From Chryseomonas sp014190935 (GTDB lineage Bacteria; Pseudomonadota; Gammaproteobacteria; Pseudomonadales; Pseudomonadaceae): a stretch of 64,000 bases of DNA. The notes beneath the pieces are model-generated. The model saw only the letters and a program-made list of their open reading frames with translations, was not told the DNA's origin and did no database searches. The position numbers were made by a program, and so were the translations under genes. Positions 33,662 through 41,044 of the stretch are shown piece after piece (within the stretch, counting starts at the first letter, position 1; each line of letters opens with the position of its first letter). The stretch lies in assembly GCF_014190935.1 (NCBI RefSeq), contig NZ_JACHVV010000005.1, positions 124,001 through 188,000 of the forward strand. The letters are read 5' to 3'.

Positions 33662-34296
33662 GCGCTCTGCTCCTCGGTTTCGGCCTCCGCCAGCCAGCGC
33701 TGGAAGGCCGGCCAGGCGTAGATGGTTTCGACATAGGCGGCCGCCTCGGCCGACAGTTCCACCCCGTAGCTGCGGAAGCGACTGGCGACCGGGGCATAGA
33801 AGGCATCGGCGATGGTCGGCGTGCCGAACAGATAGGGGCCCTGCTGGCCATGGCGTTCGCGGCATTCGCGCCACAGGCGCTGGATGCGCTGGATGTCTTC
33901 CACCGCCTCGGCGGTGGTCGACTTCAGCCGCTGGCGACGGCGCAGATCCATGGGCAGCTCGCGGCGCAGGGCCAGGAAGCCGCTGTGCATCTCGGCGCAC
34001 AGCGCCCGGGCATGGGCGCGGGCCAGGGTGTCCGTCGGCCACAGCCCGGCATCGGGATAGGCTTCGGCGAGATACTCGACGATGGCCAGGGAATCCCAGA
34101 TGGTGCCCTCGGCCAGCTTGAGCACCGGCACCTTGCCGGTGGGCGACTGGGCCTTGAGCAGGGCGCGGCTGTTGGGCGCATAGAGCGGAATCGACACCTC
34201 CTCAAAGGCGGCGCCGCTGAGCTCCATGGCCAGCCAGGCCCGCAACGACCAGGAGGAGAAATTCTTGTTGCCGATCACGAGTTGCAGCTGGGACAT
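33658..34296 (-). CDS. Glutathione S-transferase family protein (212 aa)
   Basis: Thioredoxin-fold domain (LVIGNKNFSSWSLRAWLAME at 6-25; GKVPVLKL with cis-Pro; WDSLAIVEYLAE) then a helical C-terminal domain. The SSWS segment gives a candidate catalytic serine, as in zeta/beta-like GSTs. The stop codon overlaps the ATG of the Nudix gene. Same strand and order as the argJ-secA region of other pseudomonads, where this gene lies next to mutT. Substrate unknown; standard length. Confidence 0.85.
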   Translation of the reverse strand: MSQLQLVIGNKNFSSWSLRAWLAMELSGAAFEEVSIPLYAPNSRALLKAQSPTGKVPVLKLAEGTIWDSLAIVEYLAEAYPDAGLWPTDTLARAHARALCAEMHSGFLALRRELPMDLRRRQRLKSTTAEAVEDIQRIQRLWRECRERHGQQGPYLFGTPTIADAFYAPVASRFRSYGVELSAEAAAYVETIYAWPAFQRWLAEAETEEQSA

Positions 34297-34378
34297 GCGG
34301 GGATTCCTCGAAACGATGCGGCCCGCGAGGACCGCCGCAGGCGCCCGCTGGAGCGGACGCCAAGGCGTCGGATAGCCG

Positions 34379-35596
34379 TCAGGTACGGTACTCGGCGTTG
34401 ATCTTCACGTAGTCGTGGGACAGGTCGGTGGTCCAGATGGTCTCGCTGTGATTGCCACGGCCCAACTCGATGCGGATCTCGATCTCCGCCTGGGCCATGA
34501 CCCGCGCGCCCTGCTCCTCGGTGTAGGTGGCCGCGCGACCGCCCTGCTGGCAGATCTGCACGCCGCCAAGGAAGACGTCGATCAGACTGACGTCCAGCTG
34601 GGGCACGCCGGCCCGGCCGACGGCGGCCAGGATGCGCCCCCAGTTGGGATCGGAGGCGAACAGCGCGGTCTTGATCAGCGGCGAATGGGCCACGGCGTAG
34701 CCGACGTCCAGGCACTCCTGGGCATTGCCACCGCCATTGACCTGCACGGTGACGAACTTGGTGGCACCCTCGCCATCCCGCACGATGGCCTGGGCCAGTT
34801 CGGCGAACACCGCGAACACCGCGTCGCGCAGCTGCTCGAAGGCCGCGCCGCTGGCCTGGGTGATTTCCGCCATGGCCGCTTGGCCGGTGGCCACCAGCAT
34901 GCAGCAGTCGTTGGTGGAGGTGTCGCCGTCGATGGTGATGCGGTTGAAGGAGCGGTTGGCGGCGTCGGCCAGCAGATCCTGCAGCAGGCCCCGGGCGACC
35001 TTGGCGTCGGTGGCCACGTAGCCGAGCATGGTCGCCATGTTCGGCTTGATCATGCCGGCGCCCTTGCTGATGCCGGTCACGGTGACGGTCACGCCGTCCA
35101 CCTGGAACTGGCGGCTGGCGCCCTTGGGCAGGGTGTCGGTGGTCATGATGCCGGTAGCGGCGGCGGCCCAGTTGTCCTCGGCCAGATCGGCCAGGGCGGC
35201 CGGCAGCGCGGCTTCGATCTTTTCCACCGGCAGCGGTTCGCCGATCACCCCGGTGGAGAACGGCAGTACCGCTTCCTCGCCGACGCTGGCCAGGGTGGCC
35301 AGGGTCTTGGTGGTGCGCTCGGCCGCGGCCAGACCGGGCTGCCCGGTACCGGCGTTGGCGTTGCCGGTGTTGGTCAGCAGGTAACGCACCGGACCAGCGA
35401 AGCGCTGGCGGGAGACGATCACCGGCGCGGCGCAGAAGGCGTTCAGGGTAAAGACCCCGGCCACGCTGGAGCCTTCGGCACAGCGCATCACCACCACATC
35501 CTTGCGCCCGGGACGCTTGATGCCGGCGGAGGCGATACCGAGTTCGAAACCGGGAACCGGGTGCAGCGTGGAGAGCGGACCGAGACCGACAGCCAT
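34379..35596 (-). CDS. argJ: Bifunctional glutamate N-acetyltransferase / amino-acid N-acetyltransferase
   Basis: 405 residues. Ornithine acetyltransferase of the arginine pathway: transfers acetyl from N-acetylornithine to glutamate; in bifunctional forms also uses acetyl-CoA. The self-processing site is A188-T189-M190-L191 (KPNMATMLGYV), whose Thr is the catalytic nucleophile of the beta chain. Other conserved stretches: TGVIGEPLP (about 115-123), DGDTSTNDCCM (about 270), and the C-terminal NAEYRT. The ATG at 35596 has GGAG eight bases upstream. A terminator-like hairpin with a T-rich tail lies 28 bases upstream of the ATG, so expression from secA read-through or a leader attenuator is possible. 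Confidence 0.94.
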   Translation of the reverse strand: MAVGLGPLSTLHPVPGFELGIASAGIKRPGRKDVVVMRCAEGSSVAGVFTLNAFCAAPVIVSRQRFAGPVRYLLTNTGNANAGTGQPGLAAAERTTKTLATLASVGEEAVLPFSTGVIGEPLPVEKIEAALPAALADLAEDNWAAAATGIMTTDTLPKGASRQFQVDGVTVTVTGISKGAGMIKPNMATMLGYVATDAKVARGLLQDLLADAANRSFNRITIDGDTSTNDCCMLVATGQAAMAEITQASGAAFEQLRDAVFAVFAELAQAIVRDGEGATKFVTVQVNGGGNAQECLDVGYAVAHSPLIKTALFASDPNWGRILAAVGRAGVPQLDVSLIDVFLGGVQICQQGGRAATYTEEQGARVMAQAEIEIRIELGRGNHSETIWTTDLSHDYVKINAEYRT

Positions 35597-35623
35597 GGGA
35601 AAACTCCAGTGAAAGAAAAGGAA

Positions 35624-35653
35624 ACGCCGCGAGCGGAAAACCGGTCGCGGCGT
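35624..35653 (-). terminator. Terminator-like hairpin in the argJ leader
   Basis: ACGCCGCGA (35624-35632) pairs with TCGCGGCGT (35645-35653). On the minus strand it is followed by TTTCCTTTTCTTTC and then, 28 bases from the stem, the argJ ATG. It could be a terminator just before the gene, or an attenuator within its leader. Confidence 0.5.
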
Positions 35654-35726
35654 GGAAAGCAGCCTTCCCGCGCCCGCCTCGCCCAGCCTGGGCAAGGGGC
35701 GCAGACAGCCTAGCGGGTGGAGTTTA

Positions 35727-35756
35727 CAGCCTGTCGGCGGCTATGCCGACAGGCTG
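35727..35756 (-). terminator. Hairpin after secA
   Basis: A perfect 12-bp stem: CAGCCTGTCGGC (35727-35738) / GCCGACAGGCTG (35745-35756), loop GGCTAT, 29 bases past the secA stop. The following minus-strand bases TAAACT are only weakly U-rich. Confidence 0.6.
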
Positions 35757-35784
35757 CCGTCGCCCCGGCTGCCTGGGCAGGCCC

Positions 35785-38526
35785 TCAGTCGAGCTTGCCG
35801 TGGCACTGCTTGTACTTCTTGCCGGAACCGCAGGGGCACGGCTCGTTGCGACCGATCTTCTGGTCATTGCGCTGGGGCTGCAAGGGCACCACGGTGTCTT
35901 CGCCCTGCTCGTCCTCGAGCACCTCGGGGTCGACCAGCGAAGGCGCCTCGGCATGCTGGAACTGCATGCGCTCGGCCATGGCCTCGGCCTCGCGGCGCAT
36001 GCGCTCCTCTTCCTCGGCCGGATCCTCGCGGCGTACCTGGACATGGGACAGCACGCGGATGGTGTCGCGCTTGATGCTGTCCAGCAGTTCTTGGAACAGG
36101 GTGAAGGACTCGCGCTTGTATTCCTGCTTGGGGTTCTTCTGGGCGTAGCCGCGCAGATGGATGCCGTGGCGCAGGTGGTCCATGGTGGTGAGGTGGTCCT
36201 TCCAGAGGTCGTCGACCACCCGCAGCAGCATCTGCTTCTCGAAGTTGCGCAGGGCCTCGCGCCCGGCCATGTCTTCCTTTTCCATGTAGGCGGCTTCGAG
36301 CTGCTCGAGGATCTTCACCCGCAGGGTGTCCTCGTACAGCTTGTCGTCCTCGTCCAGCCACTGGCCGATGGGCAGTTGCAGACCGAAGACGCTGTAGATC
36401 TCGGCTTCCAGGCCGGGGACGTCCCACTGCTCGGGCAGCGACTGCGGCGGGATGTGCTCGTTGATCACCTGGGTCAGGGTCTCCTCGCGGAAGCCCTTGA
36501 TGGTGTCGCCGACGTCTTCGTTGGCCAGCAGGGTGTCGCGCATGTGATAGATCACCTTGCGCTGCTCGTTGGCCACGTCATCGTATTCCAGCAGCTGCTT
36601 GCGGATGTCGAAGTTGCGACCCTCGACCTTGCGCTGCGCCTTCTCGATGGCGTTGGTGACCATGCGGTGCTCGATGGCCTCGCCGCCCTGCATGCCCAGG
36701 GCCTTCATGAAGTTCTTCACCCGGTCGGAGGCGAAGATGCGCATCAGGCTGTCTTCCAGCGACAGGTAGAAGCGGCTGGAACCCGGGTCGCCCTGGCGAC
36801 CGGCACGGCCGCGCAGCTGGTTGTCGATCCGGCGGGATTCGTGGCGCTCGGAGGCGATCACGTGCAGGCCGCCGGCATCGATGACCTGCTTGTGGCGCGC
36901 CTGCCAGGCGGCCTTGATCGCGGCGATCTGCTCCTCGGTGGGGCTCTCCAGGGCCGCGACTTCCACTTCCCAATTGCCGCCGAGCAGGATGTCGGTACCG
37001 CGACCGGCCATGTTGGTGGCGATGGTCACGGCGCCCGGACGACCGGCCTGGGCGATGATCTCGGCTTCGCGTTCATGGTACTTGGCGTTGAGCACCTTGT
37101 GCTCGATGCCGGCCTGGGTCAGCAACTGGTCGACGTACTCGGAACTCTCGATGGAGGCGGTACCCACCAGCACCGGACGGCCTTCGGCCTGGCACTGCTT
37201 CACGTCCTCGATGATGGCCTGGTACTTCTCGGCCTGGGTCAGATAGACCAGGTCGTTGAAGTCCTTACGGGCGACTTCGCGGTGGGTCGGGATGACCAGC
37301 ACGTCGAGGTTGTAGATCTGGCGGAATTCGAAGGCCTCGGTGTCGGCGGTGCCGGTCATGCCACCGAGCTTGTTGTAGAGGCGGAAGTAGTTCTGGAAGG
37401 TGGTCGAGGCCAGGGTCTGGCTCTCGGGCTGGATCGGCAGTCCTTCCTTGGCCTCGATGGCCTGGTGCAGGCCTTCGGAGAGGCGACGGCCCGGCATGGT
37501 CCGGCCGGTGTGCTCGTCGATCAGCAGCACCTGGTCCTGCTGGACGATGTACTCGACGTTGCGATGGAACAGGGTATGGGCGCGCAGGCCGGCGAACACG
37601 TGGGTCAGGAGGCCCAGGTTGTGCGCGGAGTAGAGGCTCTCGCCCTCGGCCAGCAGTCCGGCTTCGGTGAGCATCTCCTCGATGAACTGGTGACCCAGCT
37701 CGGTGATCTCCACCTGGCGGGTCTTTTCATCGATGGTGTAGTGACCGACCTGGGTCGGATTGCCTTCCTCTTCCTCGATGTGCTGCTGCAGGCGCGGGAT
37801 CAGCAGGTTGATCTTCTGGTAGAGCTCGGAGCTGTCTTCGGCCTGGCCGGAGATGATCAGCGGGGTCCGGGCTTCGTCGATGAGGATGGAGTCCACCTCG
37901 TCGACCACCGCGAAGTTCAGCTCGCGCTGGTACTTCTCGGCCATGCTGAAGGCCATGTTGTCGCGCAGGTAGTCGAAGCCGAATTCGTTGTTGGTGCCGT
38001 AGGTGATGTCCGAGGCATAGGCGGCGCGTTTCTCTTCCGGCGGCTGGAACGGCAGGATGATGCCGACCGACAGGCCGAGGAATTCGTACAGCGGCCGCAT
38101 CCAGTTGGCGTCGCGGCGGGCCAGGTAGTCGTTCACCGTGACCACGTGGACGCCCTTGCCGGACAGCGCGTTGAGATAGACCGGCAGGGTGCCCACCAGG
38201 GTCTTGCCCTCACCGGTACGCATCTCGGCGATCTTGCCTTCGTGCAGCGCGGCGCCGCCGATCAGCTGGACGTCGAAGTGGCGCATGCCCATGACCCGCT
38301 TGCCGGCCTCGCGGACCACGGCGAAGGCCTCGGGCATCAGCACGTCGAGGGACTCGCCCTGCGCGACGCGCTGCTTGAATTCCTCGGTCTTGGCGCGCAG
38401 TTGCTCGTCGCTCAGGGAGGCAATCTGGGATTCCAACGCATTGGTGGCCACCACGACCTTGCCTAGGCGTTTGACATCTCGTTCGTTCTTGCTTCCAAAG
38501 AATTTCTTCAACAAAGGCGCAAACAT
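35785..38526 (-). CDS. secA: Preprotein translocase ATPase SecA
   Basis: 913 residues, the usual length. Motor ATPase of the Sec pathway: pushes unfolded preproteins through SecYEG. Walker A MRTGEGKT (102-109), DEAD-like Walker B EVDSILIDEAR near 207-217, second nucleotide-binding fold (NMAGRGTDI), and at the C-terminus the zinc-binding SEC-C motif CPCGSGKKYKQCHG used for SecB and lipid contact. The ATG at 38526 has no strong Shine-Dalgarno. It is divergent from dciA (234-base gap). A minus-strand TAGAAT at 38655-38650 could be a -10 box. No SecM-type leader peptide was recognised. Confidence 0.96.
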   Translation of the reverse strand: MFAPLLKKFFGSKNERDVKRLGKVVVATNALESQIASLSDEQLRAKTEEFKQRVAQGESLDVLMPEAFAVVREAGKRVMGMRHFDVQLIGGAALHEGKIAEMRTGEGKTLVGTLPVYLNALSGKGVHVVTVNDYLARRDANWMRPLYEFLGLSVGIILPFQPPEEKRAAYASDITYGTNNEFGFDYLRDNMAFSMAEKYQRELNFAVVDEVDSILIDEARTPLIISGQAEDSSELYQKINLLIPRLQQHIEEEEGNPTQVGHYTIDEKTRQVEITELGHQFIEEMLTEAGLLAEGESLYSAHNLGLLTHVFAGLRAHTLFHRNVEYIVQQDQVLLIDEHTGRTMPGRRLSEGLHQAIEAKEGLPIQPESQTLASTTFQNYFRLYNKLGGMTGTADTEAFEFRQIYNLDVLVIPTHREVARKDFNDLVYLTQAEKYQAIIEDVKQCQAEGRPVLVGTASIESSEYVDQLLTQAGIEHKVLNAKYHEREAEIIAQAGRPGAVTIATNMAGRGTDILLGGNWEVEVAALESPTEEQIAAIKAAWQARHKQVIDAGGLHVIASERHESRRIDNQLRGRAGRQGDPGSSRFYLSLEDSLMRIFASDRVKNFMKALGMQGGEAIEHRMVTNAIEKAQRKVEGRNFDIRKQLLEYDDVANEQRKVIYHMRDTLLANEDVGDTIKGFREETLTQVINEHIPPQSLPEQWDVPGLEAEIYSVFGLQLPIGQWLDEDDKLYEDTLRVKILEQLEAAYMEKEDMAGREALRNFEKQMLLRVVDDLWKDHLTTMDHLRHGIHLRGYAQKNPKQEYKRESFTLFQELLDSIKRDTIRVLSHVQVRREDPAEEEERMRREAEAMAERMQFQHAEAPSLVDPEVLEDEQGEDTVVPLQPQRNDQKIGRNEPCPCGSGKKYKQCHGKLD

Positions 38527-38760
38527 ATCGACTGGAATTCTTCCGCTGGAATGAGGGGAGCGAAACGGGCGGCAAGGCCTCTGCAGAGCCTGGCCAGACG
38601 CCTGGGCGCGGGGGTTGAAACCCGCGGTGTCCCGCGATGGTAATCGGGCATTCTACTCGGAAATGCCGATGAGGAAAGAACGACGGGCCCCCGGCCGCCA
38701 GGACGCCAGAGCGATCTGTTACCATCGGCGTCTCCTCTTCGCCCATCGCGAGTCCTGCGC

Positions 38761-39228
38761 ATGGCCTTTCGCCCCCTCTCCGCCGTCGCTCCCGCCGCCC
38801 TGCTGCGCCAGGCCAAACCGCTCAAGGCGCTGTTTCGCGAGGCCGAGCGACTGGGCCGGTTGCAACAGCTGCTGGAAGAACAGCTGCAACCCGCCGCCCG
38901 ACCCCATTGCCGGGTGGCCAGCTGGCGCGAGGGCACCCTGTTGCTGGTGGTCAACGACGCCCATTGGGCGACCCGGTTGCGCTATCAGCAGCGGCGCCTG
39001 CTCAGACTGCTGCAGCAGGCGCCGGAATTCGCCGGCCTGATGCGCCTGCAGTTCAAGATGCAGCCGAATCCCGGCGTTGCCACCCGCGCCCGACCGGTGC
39101 GCCAGGTCAGTCAGGTGGGCGCCGACAGCCTGCGCGAAGTCGCGGCCGGGATCCGCGACCCCAAGCTCAAGGCCGCCCTGGAGCGGCTGGCCAGCCGCAC
39201 CGGCCAGGCCGCGGACAGCGACGCCTAA
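38761..39228 (+). CDS. dciA: DciA family protein (DUF721), replicative helicase loader
   Basis: 155 residues. N-terminal KH-like DUF721 domain: LKALFREAERLGRLQQLLEE (20-39), then HCRVASWREGTLLLVVNDAHWATRLRYQQ (key words ending RVASW...LVVND...WATRLRY) and a long disordered, basic C-terminus. DciA loads or stimulates the DnaB helicase in bacteria that lack DnaC/DnaI, which fits Pseudomonas. Divergent from secA, as in other pseudomonads. The stop overlaps by three to four bases the antiparallel stop of a small membrane-protein gene. Confidence 0.9.
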   Translation: MAFRPLSAVAPAALLRQAKPLKALFREAERLGRLQQLLEEQLQPAARPHCRVASWREGTLLLVVNDAHWATRLRYQQRRLLRLLQQAPEFAGLMRLQFKMQPNPGVATRARPVRQVSQVGADSLREVAAGIRDPKLKAALERLASRTGQAADSDA

Positions 39229-39404
39229 GGCCAGCCCACCAACAGCCGCCCAGCGATACCGGCCAGACTGCCCATGACGACCAGGGCAATCCGCCGCCAC
39301 CAGCGCCGCGCGCGCGTCTCCCGGTGCGGCAGCAGGTGATCGATCAGCAGCGCGCCCAGCAGGATCAGGCCGCCGGTGGCCAGGGCTTGCCATAGCAGGA
39401 GCAT
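39225..39404 (-). CDS. Small two-helix membrane protein (59 aa), hypothetical
   Basis: Starts MLLLWQALATGGLILLGALL and ends RLLVGWP. Helix 1 (about 3-25) is hydrophobic; a basic, Trp-rich linker RETRARRWWRR (about 28-38) follows; helix 2 (about 39-57) is hydrophobic. The basic linker predicts both termini outside and the linker in the cytoplasm. The ATG at 39404 has GAGGA seven bases upstream, a good site. The stop codon overlaps the end of dciA on the opposite strand. I do not recognise a family. It could be a bona fide regulatory or structural small membrane protein; a chance open frame is possible, given the low length. Confidence 0.55.
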   Translation of the reverse strand: MLLLWQALATGGLILLGALLIDHLLPHRETRARRWWRRIALVVMGSLAGIAGRLLVGWP

Positions 39405-39617
39405 GCAGAGTCCTCGGTGAGGGATATTTCGTTCGGTGGCGCTATGCCTCGCCCGTCGCCATCGATCGGGTTCCCGCCACGCCGCCTCCCTGGGCCGACA
39501 CCGCGCTCAGGCATGGACGGAAGCCCGGATCGCTGAAGCCCGCATCGAAGGCGCCTTGGGGTTCTTCGCCCCGCCGCGCTACCCGTCCTGATTCTGTTGC
39601 TGGTGGCCCAGCCCGCC

Positions 39618-40610
39618 TCAGGCGCGCGCCACCGCCCGCTCGAAGGCGGCGCGGATGCGCTCTTCCGGCAGGTCCATGCCGATCAGCACCACGCGACTCT
39701 CGCGTTCCTCGTCGGCCAGCCAGTCACGCTCCCAGTCGGCGGCATAGATCTGCTGCACGCCCTGGAACAGCAGGCGGCGCTCCTCGCCGGCGATGTTGAG
39801 CAGGCCCTTGTAGCGCAGCAGGTCGCAGCCGAGGGTATCGAGCAGCATCTCCATCACCTTGCCGATCTTGTCCTGGTCGTAGGGACGCGACTCGCGGATG
39901 GCGATGGACTGGATGCGCTCGGTGAGGCTGACGGCTTCCGACACCGGGCGCAGCGGACGGAACAGCGTCGGCGGTGCCAGGTCCTCGTCGTGCAGGTTGA
40001 AACCGCGGATGTCGAGCAACTCGGCCAGCTCGATGCGGCCGTGATCGACATGGCGGATGGGGGCGCGCCGGTTGATGCGCTGCAGGCGGTTCTCCAGCGC
40101 CTCGACGGCGGCCGGCTCGGCCAGGTCGAGCTTGGTCAGCAGCAGGCGATCAGCGAAACCGATCTGCGCCTGCAGCAGCGGATCGCTCAGTTGCTCGCTG
40201 GCGTGGACGGCGTCCACCAGGGTCAGCACCCCGTCGAGCAGATAGCGTTCGCGCAAGAGCTCGTCGGTAAAGAAGGTCTGGGCCACCGGACCGGGATCGG
40301 CCAGGCCCGTGCATTCCACCACCAGCCGCTCGAAATCCAGTTCGCCGCTGTCCAGCCGCTCCAGCAGCACGGTCAGGGCATAGGCCAGGTCCTTGCTGCC
40401 GGTGCAGCAGACGCAGCCGTTGGCGACCTTCATCAGCTGCACGGCGCCGGCGTCTTCGAGCAGTTCGCCGTCGACGTCGAGGGCGCTGAATTCGTTTTCG
40501 ATCACGGCGATCCTGAGGCCGTGCTCGGCCTGCAGGATGTGCTTGAGCAGGGTGGTCTTGCCGGCACCGAGAAAGCCGGTCAGGACGGTGACGGGGATGG
40601 GTTCACGCAT
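39618..40610 (-). CDS. CobW/COG0523-family G3E GTPase (YjiA-like)
   Basis: 330 residues. P-loop GFLGAGKTT (12-20), the family's metal site CVCC (65-68, in NGCVCCTG), guanine-binding LTKLDL (about 165), and a C-terminal CobW_C domain (RPLLFQGVQQIYAADW near 280-295). These are zinc or other metal-handling GTPases (metallochaperones). No Zur-type operator or cobalamin gene is adjacent, so the metal is not clear. Preceded on the minus strand by the ybdD-side terminator and MITE-like element. Confidence 0.88.
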   Translation of the reverse strand: MREPIPVTVLTGFLGAGKTTLLKHILQAEHGLRIAVIENEFSALDVDGELLEDAGAVQLMKVANGCVCCTGSKDLAYALTVLLERLDSGELDFERLVVECTGLADPGPVAQTFFTDELLRERYLLDGVLTLVDAVHASEQLSDPLLQAQIGFADRLLLTKLDLAEPAAVEALENRLQRINRRAPIRHVDHGRIELAELLDIRGFNLHDEDLAPPTLFRPLRPVSEAVSLTERIQSIAIRESRPYDQDKIGKVMEMLLDTLGCDLLRYKGLLNIAGEERRLLFQGVQQIYAADWERDWLADEERESRVVLIGMDLPEERIRAAFERAVARA

Positions 40611-40632
40611 GAAAGGACTCCAGACAGAAAGA

Positions 40633-40653
40633 GGCCGGGCTTGGAGCCCGGCC
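40633..40653 (-). terminator. Hairpin terminator of ybdD-cstA
   Basis: GGCCGGGCT (40633-40641) pairs with AGCCCGGCC (40645-40653), a 9-bp stem with a 3-base loop. On the minus strand it is followed by TCTTTCT. It lies past the MITE-like element and just ahead of the CobW gene start. Confidence 0.65.
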
Positions 40654-40656
40654 TTG

Positions 40657-40812
40657 GAACCTATTCACGATCTCGCGAGCTAGAGCCAAACAAGGCGAAA
40701 AGGCCTGAGGAAGCGGATCGGACTCGCGCTCGAGTTTACGAGTGGTAAATGAGCATTCCGAAGGCATTTTCAACGCCGTTTGGCCGACGCGCAGCAGATC
40801 GTGAACAGGTTC
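40657..40812. mobile_element. MITE-like palindromic element, copy 1 (156 bp)
   Basis: 17-base terminal inverted repeats GAACCTATTCACGATCT (40657-40673) and AGATCGTGAACAGGTTC (40796-40812), one mismatch. Internal stems: GGCG/CGCC, AAAAGGCCT (40698-40706) against AGGCATTTT (40762-40770), and TTTAC/GTAAA around GAGTG. No coding capacity and no transposase. A second copy is at 52678-52817; copy 1 has a 16-base insertion beginning TCGGACTCGCGCTC. No clear target-site duplication. It lies in the 3' untranslated region of ybdD-cstA. Confidence 0.8.
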
Positions 40813-40828
40813 TGAGGGTGACCCTGGG

Positions 40829-41032
40829 TCAGCAGCAGCGTATGGCGCCGGACTTGCCGCCACCGTAGCGCGCTTCCTGGCGCTCGCGGAAGAAGGCTTC
40901 GTAGCTCATCACCGGCTGGTCCGGATGCTTGCCGCGCATGTGCTCGACATAGGTGTCGTAGTCGGGCATGCCCACCAGCATCTTGGCGGCCTGCCCCAGG
41001 TACTTACCCATGCGACCCAGGTCATTGAACAT
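40829..41032 (-). CDS. ybdD: YbdD/YjiX family small protein (DUF466)
   Basis: 67 residues; the DUF466 signature is MPDYDTYVEHMR.KHPD (about 22-38) with PVMSYEAFFRERQEARYG (about 40-57) and a Cys-Cys C-terminus. It always follows cstA-type genes; its role in pyruvate transport is unknown but conserved. 12 bases after cstA, so co-translated. Followed by the MITE-like element and a terminator. Confidence 0.93.
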   Translation of the reverse strand: MFNDLGRMGKYLGQAAKMLVGMPDYDTYVEHMRGKHPDQPVMSYEAFFRERQEARYGGGKSGAIRCC

Positions 41033-41044
41033 GAGGATTCTCCT

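Noticed and set aside
35743..38466. Very long open frame antisense to secA (about 900 codons)
   Set aside because: It is the exact antisense of the strongly supported secA gene in a GC-rich genome, has no start site signal and a biased, Val/Gly/Leu/Gln-rich composition typical of shadow frames.
38527..38760. SecM-like leader peptide upstream of secA
   Set aside because: No short open frame with an arrest-type motif was seen in the 234-base gap; secM is not general in pseudomonads.
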